64,000 bases of DNA from CAWFSE01 sp963697565 (GCA_963697565.1 CAVOOM010000008.1:186001-250000); one strand, 5' to 3'; positions 52,723 through 61,704 are shown, counted from the stretch's first letter. The notes: generated from the sequence alone by a model not told the origin. Numbers and translations are program-made.

Positions 52723-52968
52723 TCAGCAAGCCGTGGACACCGGTCGGGTACAGGCCCAGACCGGAGTACGAGCGCTGTTCGACGAGCGCGCTGAGGGGCC
52801 GGCGCGGTCAACATCACATGTCGGCAGAATGTCGGCATCACGTGCCCGGACACCGGTGGACTCGAGGCGACCTTTGCGGCCGCGGATGGGCCTGTGACCT
52901 GCGACGACAAGCGTTCCACCGCTGTCCTGCGCCGTCCACGACTGCTCGTTGGCGTTGGATGCTTCGGC

Positions 52969-53015
52969 GGCTCATAACCCAGAGGTCGCAGGTTCAAATC
53001 CTGCCCCCGCTACCA
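52969..53015 (+). repeat. att site 2: copy of tRNA-fMet 3' half
   Basis: 47-bp copy joining cassette A to cassette B. Upstream flank GCTTCGGC matches the flank of copy 3 and not the tRNA, as expected for a right junction. Confidence 0.85.
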
Positions 53016-53296
53016 ACGTTTATGCAGGTCAGGGCCATGATCATCGATCATGGCCCTGATTGCGTGTTGGCAGAATGTCGGCAGGCCTGCCGACACGGGG
53101 GACCGTCAAGGTGGCGCCGACGCCGGTTTGCTCGACGCTGGTGGACGTGCCGAGACGCTCGTGGACGACACATCCGCACAGGCGGTGCGTTACGCCGTTT
53201 GACCTCTGGGTCGAAGACCCAGGAGTCGCCGAAGGTGGTCGCTCACGGCGTTAACCGTCGCGGTGACCTGTCGTGACGGCCGCCGCGACGACTGCG

Positions 53297-55648
53297 CTAC
53301 TGGCGGGCCAGATGTGCTCGTAGCTCGGCTTCGGGGTCGACGATCAGTTCCCCGCTGACGTCGACGACCACCTGCTCGAGGCGGCCGGTGAACTTGAACG
53401 GGCTCGGGTACGCCGGGGTCACCGGGGACCCCGGGTTGTGGCCGCAGCTGACGCCGCCGGGGTTGAACATGAACGGCGTGGTGTAGGGGGCGTCGGCGGT
53501 GGCGACCAGTGAACCGTCGACGTACAGCTGGAGCCGTCCGGGGGCGCCCCGGCCGTGCGGCAGGTCGGCCGCGCCGGTGGGCTCGAACTCGAAGCGGAGC
53601 TCGTGGCGCCCGGCCGGGAGCGGGTCGGGCGAGGAGACGGTGAACCGCTCCCGCGCAACGTAGTTGTGGACGTAGTGCAGCCGGCCGTCCTTGACATACA
53701 GCGAGTAGCCACCTGCGGCCGTCCCCTGGCAGAACAGGACGCCCTCGGCGCCCCCCTCCGGGATGTCCACGGTCGCGCTGATGCTGTGCGGACGGTTGTG
53801 CAGGCGTGGGGCAGCGAAGTTGGGGATCGACTGGGTGCCCGGCCGGTACGTGTACTGGTTCCGCGGCAACGCGACATGCGGCTTCTCGACGGTCATCCGG
53901 GCCAGGCCGCTGCCATCGACTGGCATGACCTGGTACTTGCCGGCCTCGACATACCAAGTCCCGATCAGCTCGATGAGCTTCTCGCGGTTCTCGGTGGCGA
54001 GATTGTGGTTCTCCGCCGGGTCCTCGTCGATGTGGTACAGCTCCCAGCCGGTGGCGTCGAGCTTCGTCAACGTCTCGGCCGAGATGGGGTTGCCGAAGCC
54101 GGTACCGGCCTCGGTGAACGACGGTCCCGGCCACGGGCAGACAGCACGCCAGCCGTCCTTGTAGATGGCCCGGTGGCCCAGCATCTCGAAGTACTGGGTG
54201 TGGTGCCGGCTGGGCGCCGCCGGGTCGTCGAGCGCGTGGGCGAAGCTGACGCCCTGGATCGGCGACTGCGTGACGCCACGGATCGCCGTCGGCGGCTCCA
54301 CGCCGAGCAGGTCGAGGACCGTCGGCACCATGTCGATGATGTGGGCGTACTGCGAGCGCACCTCGCCGCGCGCCTTGACACCGGCCGGCCAGGACACGAT
54401 GAACGGGTCGCTGGAGCCGCCGCGGTACGTCTCGCGCTTCCAGCGCCGGAACGGCGTGTTGCCGGCGAATGTCCAGCCCCACGGGTAGTGGTTGAAGTGC
54501 TCGGGGCCGCCGATCTTGTCGATGACGGCCAGGCTCTCCTCGAGCGTCTCCTGGGCGTTGTTGAAGAACTGCGCCTCGTTGGTCGTTCCTCCCGGGCCGC
54601 CTTCGGCGCTGGCACCGTTGTCGCTGATAACCATGACGATCGTGTTGTCGAGGATGCCCTGCTCGCGCAGGAAATCGAGCAGCCGGCCAAGGTGGTGGTC
54701 GGTATGGCTGAGGAACCCCGCGAACACCTCCATCATGCGCGCGTAGAGCCTCCGCGCCTCCGGCGACAGGGACTCCCACTCCGGCACGTCCGGGTCGTGG
54801 CGGGACAGCTCGGCGTCGGCCGGCAGGATGCCCAGCTCCTTCTGCCGGGCGAACACCTTCTCCCGGTAGGCATCCCAGCCGTCGTCGAACTGGCCGGCGT
54901 ACCGGTCGGCCCACTCCTTGGGCACGTGGTGCGGGGCGTGGGTCGCCCCGAAGCACAGGTGCAGGTAGAACGGCTTGGCGGGATCGATCTGGCGCAGGTC
55001 GGTGATGAACTCGATCGACTTGTCGACGAGGTCCTCGGTCAGGTGGTAGCCCTCCTCCGGTGTCCGGGGCGGCTCGACCGGGTGGTTGTCATACACCAGC
55101 TCGGGGTACCACTGGCTGGTGTCGCCGCCAAGAAACCCGTAGAAGCGCTGGAAGCCGCGTCCCAGCGGCCACCGGTCGTACGGGCCGGCGGCGGTCTCAT
55201 AGACGCTCGGCGTCAGGTGCCACTTGCCAACCATGTACGTGCCGTAGCCCTGCTCGACCAGCATCTCCGACAGCATGCCGTTCTCGAACGGCATGATGCC
55301 GTTGTAGCCCGGGTAGCCGGTGGCGAACTCGGTGATGCATGCCATGCCGTTGCTGTGATGGTTGCGCCCCGTCACGATGCACGACCGGCTCGGCGAGCAC
55401 AGCGCCGTCGTGTGCATGTTCGAAAACCGTAGCCCGCCCGCCGCAAGCGCATCGAAGTTCGGCGTCTGGATCGGGCTCCCGTAGCACCCCAGTTGGCCGA
55501 AACCCGTGTCGTCCAACACCACGAACAACACGTTCGGCGCATCCGCGCGAGCTCGCGTTGGCGCCGGCCACGCCGGAGACGACTCCTCCGCCGTACGACC
55601 GATCACACCCGGAAACGGCCGACCCGAGTCGTACTCAACGACCGCCAT
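53297..55648 (-). CDS. type-I sulfatase (formylglycine-dependent arylsulfatase)
   Basis: 783 aa. The ATG at 55648 has GGAGG six bases upstream. Metal-binding VVLDDTGFGQLG (Asp46, Asp47), the formylglycine motif CSPSR (Cys84) in TTALCSPSRSC, GKWHLTP, THAPHH and ISDNGAS complete the active site. A beta-rich C-terminal domain (about 560-783) follows, typical of AtsA-like arylsulfatases of this length. There is no signal peptide, so it is cytoplasmic or exported by another route. It needs a formylglycine-generating or AtsB-type enzyme encoded elsewhere. It releases sulfate from organic esters. Confidence 0.93.
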   Translation of the reverse strand: MAVVEYDSGRPFPGVIGRTAEESSPAWPAPTRARADAPNVLFVVLDDTGFGQLGCYGSPIQTPNFDALAAGGLRFSNMHTTALCSPSRSCIVTGRNHHSNGMACITEFATGYPGYNGIMPFENGMLSEMLVEQGYGTYMVGKWHLTPSVYETAAGPYDRWPLGRGFQRFYGFLGGDTSQWYPELVYDNHPVEPPRTPEEGYHLTEDLVDKSIEFITDLRQIDPAKPFYLHLCFGATHAPHHVPKEWADRYAGQFDDGWDAYREKVFARQKELGILPADAELSRHDPDVPEWESLSPEARRLYARMMEVFAGFLSHTDHHLGRLLDFLREQGILDNTIVMVISDNGASAEGGPGGTTNEAQFFNNAQETLEESLAVIDKIGGPEHFNHYPWGWTFAGNTPFRRWKRETYRGGSSDPFIVSWPAGVKARGEVRSQYAHIIDMVPTVLDLLGVEPPTAIRGVTQSPIQGVSFAHALDDPAAPSRHHTQYFEMLGHRAIYKDGWRAVCPWPGPSFTEAGTGFGNPISAETLTKLDATGWELYHIDEDPAENHNLATENREKLIELIGTWYVEAGKYQVMPVDGSGLARMTVEKPHVALPRNQYTYRPGTQSIPNFAAPRLHNRPHSISATVDIPEGGAEGVLFCQGTAAGGYSLYVKDGRLHYVHNYVARERFTVSSPDPLPAGRHELRFEFEPTGAADLPHGRGAPGRLQLYVDGSLVATADAPYTTPFMFNPGGVSCGHNPGSPVTPAYPSPFKFTGRLEQVVVDVSGELIVDPEAELRAHLARQ

Positions 55649-55980
55649 CGCAAGCCTCCGCATCCGCTGGTCAACAGGGCGGTCAGCCCCGACTCGAACC
55701 CGACCACGGGCCCAGTCCCACGGTCAAGGGGCCCAGGTCCGCCCCGAGTGCGAAGCCCCGATGCCAGGCTGACCGTCAAGACCGCTCTGGTAGTTCCGAC
55801 CCTGATGCGGGCGGCTCACGACCCACGCCGTCGCACACCTGATTACGCCTCTCGTGATGGCAAGTCGATCGCCGGGGCCCGCGACTCCGCGTCGACGGGC
55901 TTCGTCTGCGGGACGTCCACCGGCGTCGCCGGCGGTCTGGCGAGGCCGCGTCGAGCGAAGAAGTCAGCCGGGAAGCAGGG
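55649..55980. other. noncoding left part of cassette B right arm
   Basis: About 330 bp upstream of the sulfatase. No convincing gene, RNA or promoter was seen. The right-end octamers begin just after it. Confidence 0.5.
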
Positions 55981-56136
55981 TCGCCATGTCGGCCGAATGT
56001 CGGCAACACACGCCCGGACATGGCTGGACGTCAGGCGACGGCGGCGGGCCCCGGTGGGTCTGTGACCTGCGAAGACGCTTCGTCCAGCGGTGTCCGGCAC
56101 CGTCCGGGACTGCGCGCTGGCGTCGGATGTTTCGGC

Positions 56137-56183
56137 GGCTCATAACCCAGAGGTCGCAGGTTCAAATCCTGCCCCCGCTACCA
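56137..56183 (+). repeat. att site 3: outermost copy of tRNA-fMet 3' half
   Basis: 47-bp copy that closes cassette B. It is followed by a 16-bp imperfect stem (56197-56234, two G-U pairs in RNA), probably the original tRNA terminator or the end of a third, lost element. Confidence 0.85.
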
Positions 56184-56234
56184 GGCAAGTGCAGGTCAGA
56201 GGCTTGATCACCGATCTTGGTGGTCGAGCCTCTG

Positions 56235-56673
56235 ATCGTTTGACCGCACCTTGACCGCAAGCCACCGAACCAGAACCGCGTGGACGGTGGTGGACGACGG
56301 TGGCGCAGATCCGCCGTCCTGCGGCAGCAAGCGTCTGGTTGCGAGACGGGCCCCGCTAACGAGGTGTAAGGGGCTGCCGAGTCCCGCGGCGCTCGACGAA
56401 CCCACGCTCCCCGACTGTGGGGGTCATGAGTTTGGTGCCTTTCAAGGGATGCACCAGCTGCATCGCGCCCGCCGCGGGCGTGGATCTCAGCCTCTCGCTG
56501 TCAGACCCCGGGGGAAGGATGAAGTCGTTGAGAGTGGGGGTCCGGTGATGGTCATGCTTCCAGCGCCTGTGCCACTCCTATTGCCTATCGCTTGACAGCA
56601 ATTTGAGCATCCACTCTGCTGGACTCAACTGGACGCGGCGGCAACGCCTGGGTTGGGGCTACCGAGCCCGAGG
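56235..56673. other. noncoding region after the cassettes
   Basis: About 440 bp without a supported gene. Slightly lower GC near 56560-56630, with a TTGACA at 56594 but no matching -10. Short open frames here lack ribosome sites. Confidence 0.5.
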
Positions 56674-57393
56674 TCAGGAGGTCTCCTGGATCTCCTGCCA
56701 CACTTGCGCCTTGAACTCCTCGCGCCCCGAGCCGGCCTCGTACTTGTCGTACCGGTCCTTACTCTTGAGGTAGAAGTCCTGGTGGTACTCCTCGGCCTCG
56801 AAGAACGTGGTGAACGGCAGGACGGACGTGGCGATCGGCTGCTCGAACACGCCGGCTTCGGCCAGTGCGTCCTTGGACGACTGGGCCGCGGCCCGCTGCT
56901 CCTCGTCGCGGACGAATATGGCAGTGGTGTACGGCAAGCCACGATCGACGAACTGGCCGCCAGGATCGGTGGGGTCGATTGCCCGCCAGAACACGTCGAG
57001 CAGCTCGGAGTAGGTGATGACGGCGGGGTCGTAGTAGACCTGAACTGCCTCCCGGTGGCCCGTGCGCCCGGTGTAGACCTCCTGGTACGTCGGGTTCACC
57101 TCGGGGCCGCCGGCGTACCCGCTGATCGCATTGCTGACGCCGGCAGTCTCCTGGAAGACGGACTCGACGCACCAGAAGCACCCACCGGCGAAGGTCGCCA
57201 CTGCGGCGCCGGGGGGCGTCGACTCCCGAACGATCACTGCCGGCTGCGGCAGCCGCTCGGGAACCGCGGCGAGTTCGGACGCTCCGGGCTCGGCGCGGCA
57301 GCCGGCGACGAGGGCCAGGATCAGGCCGGCCACCAGCGCGACGAGCGCCAGTCGCGGGTCAGCCCGATACGGCGTTCCCTGGGTCTTCTGCAC
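56674..57393 (-). CDS. msrA: peptide methionine-(S)-S-oxide reductase MsrA, lipoprotein form
   Basis: 239 aa. N-terminal signal with lipobox LVAGC (lipid Cys32). The MsrA domain has GGCFWCVE (nucleophile Cys72), SGYAGG, YxxV in TYQEVYTGRTGH, and EYHQDFY. Most actinobacterial MsrA is cytoplasmic, so a lipid-anchored form would repair oxidised surface or secreted proteins. The C-terminal resolving Cys is absent; Cys75 in the CFWC motif may serve. No clear promoter in the upstream 333 bp. Confidence 0.92.
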   Translation of the reverse strand: MQKTQGTPYRADPRLALVALVAGLILALVAGCRAEPGASELAAVPERLPQPAVIVRESTPPGAAVATFAGGCFWCVESVFQETAGVSNAISGYAGGPEVNPTYQEVYTGRTGHREAVQVYYDPAVITYSELLDVFWRAIDPTDPGGQFVDRGLPYTTAIFVRDEEQRAAAQSSKDALAEAGVFEQPIATSVLPFTTFFEAEEYHQDFYLKSKDRYDKYEAGSGREEFKAQVWQEIQETS

Positions 57394-57726
57394 ACCTCAG
57401 TGTCCTCCGCCTGGCCGGGACCGGCGACCCAAGGTCCGGTCCTCCCAACAATGGTGTAGCCCAGGCCGGCGATCGAGGACCGAGCCATGCAGGTCCAGCT
57501 GGCGCTGGCCAGCGCGGGTCAGCGCCGTGCACCATCGATACCGGACCGGCTGCTCGCCGCCGCAGCCGAGCTGACCCGTCCTGCGTTCCCCGGAGTGGGG
57601 GCCGTTCGGCCTAGCGCGACGGCCTTCCCACGGTGTGGACTGTGACTAGTCGCCCCGGCCTGGGCGAGATCGTCCGGCACGGGCCCCGAGGCGGACGATG
57701 GCTTGACGAGCGGAGCGAGGTAGGGC
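57394..57726. other. divergent intergenic region msrA / SDR
   Basis: 333 bp. A short stem GGACCGG/CCGGTCC (57418-57442) lies close to msrA. No strong promoter or operator was seen. Confidence 0.4.
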
Positions 57727-58818
57727 ATGAGCGGACTGCTCCTGACCGGGTTCCCCGGCTTCCTGGGGTCGGCGCTGCTGCCGAAGATCCTGGCCCGACG
57801 CAAGGGCGCCCACGCGGTGTGCCTCGTTCAGGGGCACTGGGTGGAGCTCGCCGCCGAGCGCCTGGCCGACCTTGAGGTCGCCCACCCGCACATCGCGGGC
57901 CGGGTCTCGCTGGTCGAGGGCGACGTCACGGTGCCCGGGCTCGGCATCGACTACGTCGACCGCGGCCGGATCGCCGACGTCACCGAAGTCTGGCACCTGG
58001 CGGCCGTTTACGACCTCGCGGTGCCCGAGAGCGTCGCCCGGCGCGTGAACGTCGAGGGCACTGGGCACGTCCTCGAGTTCTGCCTGGGCGCGCGGCGCTT
58101 CCACCGCCTGCAGTACGTCAGCACCTGCTACGTGAGCGGCGACCACCACGGCGAGTTCGGGGAGGACGACCTCGACCTCGGCCAGGAGTTCCTCAACCAC
58201 TACGAGTCCACCAAGTTCGAGGCGGAGGTCCTCGTCCGCCGTGCGATGAAGGCCGGGCTGCCGGCCACGATCTACCGGCCCGGGATCGTCGTCGGTGACT
58301 CCCGCACCGGAGAGACGCAGAAGTACGACGGCCCGTACATGTACGCCACCTACATGAGCCGGCTGCCCCGGGTGGCGCTCATCCCCGGCGTCGGAGACTT
58401 CGACGTGGTGCGGGCCGGGCTCGTGCCGCGCGACTACGTCCTCGACGCCATGGACGTGCTCTCGGTGATGGACAAGTCCGAGGGCCGCACCTACGCCCTG
58501 ACCGACCCGAACCCGCCCACCACGGGCGAGGTCGTGCAGATCCTGGCCGACTACCTCCACCGCAAGCCCATCAGGGTTCCCCTGCCGCTCGGCCTGACCC
58601 GGGCGGTGGTGGCCCACGTGCCCGGGCTGGAGAAGGTGCTCGGCCTGCCGGCCGAGGCGCTGGACTACCTGGCGGCGCAGACCACGTACTCGACGACGAA
58701 CGCCGTCGCCGACCTCGAGGGCACCGGGGTGGAGTGCCCGCCGTTCTCCGAGTACGCCGAGCGGCTGCTGGACTACATGGGCGCCCACCCCGAGCACGGC
58801 GCATCGGCCATGACATGA
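57727..58818 (+). CDS. NAD-binding SDR of the fatty acyl reductase type (NAD_binding_4)
   Basis: 363 aa. Rossmann loop LLTGFPGFLGSALLP at the N terminus, WHLAAVYDLAV, YVSTCYVSG, active-site Y-x-x-x-K in HYESTKFEAE, and YRPGIVVGDSRTG. These are the marks of NAD_binding_4 ('male sterility') proteins: fatty acyl-CoA reductases and reductase domains of NRPS/CAR enzymes. It has no acyl-carrier domain. It is 34 bp before the acyl-reductase-like gene and probably forms a two-gene operon with it. Confidence 0.87.
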   Translation: MSGLLLTGFPGFLGSALLPKILARRKGAHAVCLVQGHWVELAAERLADLEVAHPHIAGRVSLVEGDVTVPGLGIDYVDRGRIADVTEVWHLAAVYDLAVPESVARRVNVEGTGHVLEFCLGARRFHRLQYVSTCYVSGDHHGEFGEDDLDLGQEFLNHYESTKFEAEVLVRRAMKAGLPATIYRPGIVVGDSRTGETQKYDGPYMYATYMSRLPRVALIPGVGDFDVVRAGLVPRDYVLDAMDVLSVMDKSEGRTYALTDPNPPTTGEVVQILADYLHRKPIRVPLPLGLTRAVVAHVPGLEKVLGLPAEALDYLAAQTTYSTTNAVADLEGTGVECPPFSEYAERLLDYMGAHPEHGASAMT

Positions 58819-58852
58819 CCGACGCGCATCCCAGCGAGCGAAGGAGCCAAGG

Positions 58853-60919
58853 GTGGACCGCGACAAGCCCTGCGTGATCGTCAACGTGAGCCTGGCCGGC
58901 TCCGACCGCGACTACGACGTGAACGTGTCGTTCCTGGATCGCGACTTCCACCTGCGCAGGATCGGCACCAACGGCGACGTCAAGGCCGCCCAGGAGCTCG
59001 TCGCGAAGTGGGCCGACGAGGCCGACGCCATCGCGGTGACCGGGATCCGCGAGGCGCGGGCCATCGGGCTGTACGACGGCGACCTGGTGGCCGTGGAGAA
59101 GGTGAAGAAGGCCACCCGGATGATCCCGGTCACCGACGGCCAGGCCCTCGACGACGTGCTCCAGGAGTGGTCGGTCCGGCACGTGAACACCCTCATGCCG
59201 GGCTACTTCACGAACGCGCGCGTCGCCGTCCTGGGCGGCAGCAACCACAGCGGGACCATTCGCATCCTTCGCGAGTACACCGAGAACTTCGAGTTCGCCG
59301 ACCTCGCGCTGCGGGTCGACCTGCCCAAGCGCGCGGCCTCGGTCCCGCTCGGCGGCATGCTGGCCGACGCGGTGATGTGGCCGGCGCGCCGGCTGCCGAA
59401 GTCCCTCACCTCCCGGGTCAAGGGCCCCGGGCGCGGCGTCAGCTCGGCGCTCACCCGCCGCGCGGTGGACGACTGCCACGTCATCGTCGCGACCTTCGAG
59501 GAGCTCGACGCCTTCGGCGTGGACGACCTGCGCGGCAAGACGGTGGTCTCCGCGGGCATCTCCGACGCGCGCCTGGCCGAGCTGGCGGCCAAGGACGTCG
59601 ACATGGTGCTGGACTCCACGCCGCAGCCGTTCGACGTCACGGTCAACGCCGCCGTGCTCGAGGCCATGATGGTCGCGGCCTCGTCCAGCCCGCTCGGACG
59701 GCTCACCAACGACGACCTGCTCGACATGGTGGTCTCCGCCGGCCTGGAGCCCCGGCTGCTCTACCCGAACGGCTACCGCCGGCGGAGCCGGTTCGCCTTC
59801 GTCATCCACCCGTTGTCCCAGAGCTACCTCACCAAGGTGGAGCCGCTGCGATCCATCGAGAAGTACGCGCCGAGCCTTGTGATGGACGGCGTGGAGAAGG
59901 TCGTCGCCTACATGCCGCCGATGATGTACAGCCGGGTCACCGGAATCCAGTCCACCACCGGTGACGAGGCCGAGGGCTGGCTCATCACGGTCGGGGGCAC
60001 CCCCAAGGAGCTCATGGCGCACAGCCCGGAGTTCACGTACGACCGGCTGCTCGACGCCGCCGAGCAGGCCAAGCGGCTGGGAGCCCAGGTGATGGGCCTC
60101 GGCGCGTTCACGAAGGTCGTCGGCGACGCCGGCGTCACCGTGGCCAAGCGCGCCCCGCTGCCGATCACCACCGGCAACAGCTACAGCGCGTCGGGGGCCC
60201 TCTGGGCGGCGCACGAGGCGATGGACCGGCTGGGGCTGGCCGAGCGCGACGAGCACGGCCGCATCGCCGGCAAGGTGATGGTCGTCGGCGCCACGGGGGC
60301 GATCGGATCCGTGTGCGCCCGGCTGCTGGCGCTGGCCAGCGATGACCTGTACCTGATCTCGCCGGAGACCGCGAAGCTGCTCGCGCTGAAGGGCGAGTTG
60401 GAGAAGGAGACCCCGCGCGCGACCATCCACATCGCCGCGACGCCCGGGGATTTCCTGCCGGAGATGGACATGATCGTCACCGCCACTTCGGGCGCGGGCA
60501 AGAAGGTGCTCGACATCATGGCCGTCAAGCCGGGGTGCGTGATCACCGATGTGGCCCGGCCGCTGGACCTGTCCGCCGAGGACGTGGCGAAGCGCCCCGA
60601 CGTGTTGGTCATCGAGTCCGGCGAGATCGAGCTGCCGGGTGACGTCCACATGAAGAACATCGGGCTGCCCCCGGGGGTCGCCTACGCGTGCCTGGCCGAG
60701 ACCGTCGTCCTGGCGCTGGAGGGCCGCTACGAGACGTTCACCATCGGACGCAACATCGAGTGGGAGAAGGTCAAGGAGATCTACAAGCTGGGCCTCAAGC
60801 ACGGCATGAAGCTGGCCGCCATCGCCGGCGTGAACGGCTTCTACACCGACGAGGACCTCGCCCGGATCCGCGAGCTGGCGCTGGCGCGGCGGGCGGAGGC
60901 GGCGGGCAAGGCCGGCTGA
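58853..60919 (+). CDS. fusion protein with cyanobacterial acyl-ACP-reductase-like C-terminal half
   Basis: 688 aa. GTG behind AAGGAG. The C-terminal 380 residues match long-chain acyl-ACP reductase (AAR): FVIHPLSQSYLTKVEPL, GLGAFTKVVGDAGVTVAK, ITTGNSYSASG, VVGATGAIGSVCARLL (about 476-491), DVARPLDLS and ACLAETVVLALEG, with Cys613 at the place of the proposed AAR nucleophile. The N-terminal 300 residues are an extra domain (LGGSNHSGTIRILREY, then VSAGISDARLAELA) with a Rossmann-like look, unknown in cyanobacterial AAR. It probably makes a fatty aldehyde or acts on another acyl thioester. Confidence 0.75.
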   Translation: MDRDKPCVIVNVSLAGSDRDYDVNVSFLDRDFHLRRIGTNGDVKAAQELVAKWADEADAIAVTGIREARAIGLYDGDLVAVEKVKKATRMIPVTDGQALDDVLQEWSVRHVNTLMPGYFTNARVAVLGGSNHSGTIRILREYTENFEFADLALRVDLPKRAASVPLGGMLADAVMWPARRLPKSLTSRVKGPGRGVSSALTRRAVDDCHVIVATFEELDAFGVDDLRGKTVVSAGISDARLAELAAKDVDMVLDSTPQPFDVTVNAAVLEAMMVAASSSPLGRLTNDDLLDMVVSAGLEPRLLYPNGYRRRSRFAFVIHPLSQSYLTKVEPLRSIEKYAPSLVMDGVEKVVAYMPPMMYSRVTGIQSTTGDEAEGWLITVGGTPKELMAHSPEFTYDRLLDAAEQAKRLGAQVMGLGAFTKVVGDAGVTVAKRAPLPITTGNSYSASGALWAAHEAMDRLGLAERDEHGRIAGKVMVVGATGAIGSVCARLLALASDDLYLISPETAKLLALKGELEKETPRATIHIAATPGDFLPEMDMIVTATSGAGKKVLDIMAVKPGCVITDVARPLDLSAEDVAKRPDVLVIESGEIELPGDVHMKNIGLPPGVAYACLAETVVLALEGRYETFTIGRNIEWEKVKEIYKLGLKHGMKLAAIAGVNGFYTDEDLARIRELALARRAEAAGKAG

Positions 60920-60999
60920 GCGGGGTCGACCGCCTACCGGCGCAGCTCGACGCGGTGCGGCGGTCGGCATCATCGAAGAGCGCCCGCTGGGTGAGGCGC

Positions 61000-61264
61000 G
61001 CCGCTGCGCGGCGATGTCGGCAAGGGGGCGCATGGTGAGGTTTGCCGCCGTCATCGCGCCGCTGACCACCATGCCGCCGACGGGGACCACGACCTGCGGC
61101 ACCGGCTCGATGACGCCCAGGATGAGGAGCACGCCCACCGTGGTCGCCGTCCCGGTGCCCACGGCCACCCACGCGATGGAGCGGCCCCGCGGGAGCTCCT
61201 TGCACCGCCCGGCTGCTACGAACCCGGAGATCACCACCATCCCGCCGACGCCGATCCCCCTCCC
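61000..61264 (-). pseudogene. fetB (YbbM-like permease) internal fragment
   Basis: About 88 codons matching the middle of FetB permeases: GVGGMVVISGFVAAGR, IAWVAVGTGTATTVGVLLIL, then PQVVVPVGGMVVSGAMTAAN and LTMRPLADIAAQR. It has no start and no proper C terminus. It is joined directly to the fetA fragment, in another frame, so an internal deletion removed the end of fetA, the start of fetB and the end of fetB. Confidence 0.65.
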
Positions 61265-61269
61265 TCGAG

Positions 61270-61644
61270 GCCGATGCTGGGCAGCGCGACGCGCTCCAGC
61301 AGGAGTCGGGCCCCGGCGTCGTCGAGGTCGGGACGCGCCAGCCGGACGTCCTCGCCGACCGTCGGGGTGAGCATCGTTGGGTGCTGCGCCACCAGCCCGA
61401 CCCTGCGCCGCAGCGCGTGGACGTCGTACGAGGCGAGCGGCTGGCCGTCGACGCGGATGGTGCCGTCAGTCGGCTCTGGAAAGCGGTCGAGCATCCGCAG
61501 GAAGGTCGACTTGCCCGATCGGCTGGCGCCGAGGACGGCGGTGGTGCAGGCCCGGTGGATTTGATCGCTCACGCCATCGAGGATGCGATGGCCGTCCCGT
61601 TCCCGGACGAAGCCATCGAGGCCGAACGCCTCGGCCAGGGCCAT
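61270..61644 (-). pseudogene. fetA (YbbL-like ABC ATPase) N-terminal fragment
   Basis: About 125 codons: ATG at 61644, FVRERDGHRILDGVS, Walker A GASRSGKSTFLRML, VDGQPLASYD, Q-loop VGLVAQHPTMLTPTVGEDV, ending near LLLERVALPSIGLEGG. The ABC signature, Walker B and H-loop are missing, so it cannot work. FetAB exports iron or protects against oxidative stress in E. coli. Confidence 0.7.
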
Positions 61645-61691
61645 CGGCCCATGATGTCAGTAGCGGGCCTGCCGACCCGACGATCGCGTCA

Positions 61692-61697
61692 TAGGGT
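61692..61697 (+). promoter_or_regulatory. -10 element TAGGGT, leaderless start at 61705
   Basis: TAGGGT, seven bases, then ATG of the DUF2252 gene. Confidence 0.45.
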
Positions 61698-61704
61698 GCT
61701 GGCC

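Larger units (their letters stand above)
51117..53015. mobile_element. cassette A: recombinase-less element in tRNA-fMet
   Basis: 1.9 kb between att copies 1 and 2. Left end: palindrome, then octamer TGTCGGCA (51176-51183) with its inverse TGCCGACA (51188-51195). Right end: TGTCGGCA twice in direct order, 3 bp apart (52819-52837). Such octamers look like arm sites of a tyrosine recombinase, but no integrase gene is present. Cargo: broken MBL-fold hydrolase and a membrane-protein remnant. Ends match those of cassette B over about 150-200 bp. Confidence 0.7.
53016..56183. mobile_element. cassette B: recombinase-less element carrying a sulfatase
   Basis: 3.2 kb between att copies 2 and 3. Left end: near-palindrome (53030-53058), TGTCGGCA/TGCCGACA at 53076-53095. 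Right end: TGTCGGCC and TGTCGGCA in direct order, 3 bp apart (55987-56005). The ends match cassette A. The only gene is a sulfatase on the minus strand. No integrase, excisionase or mobilisation gene is seen. Confidence 0.7.
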
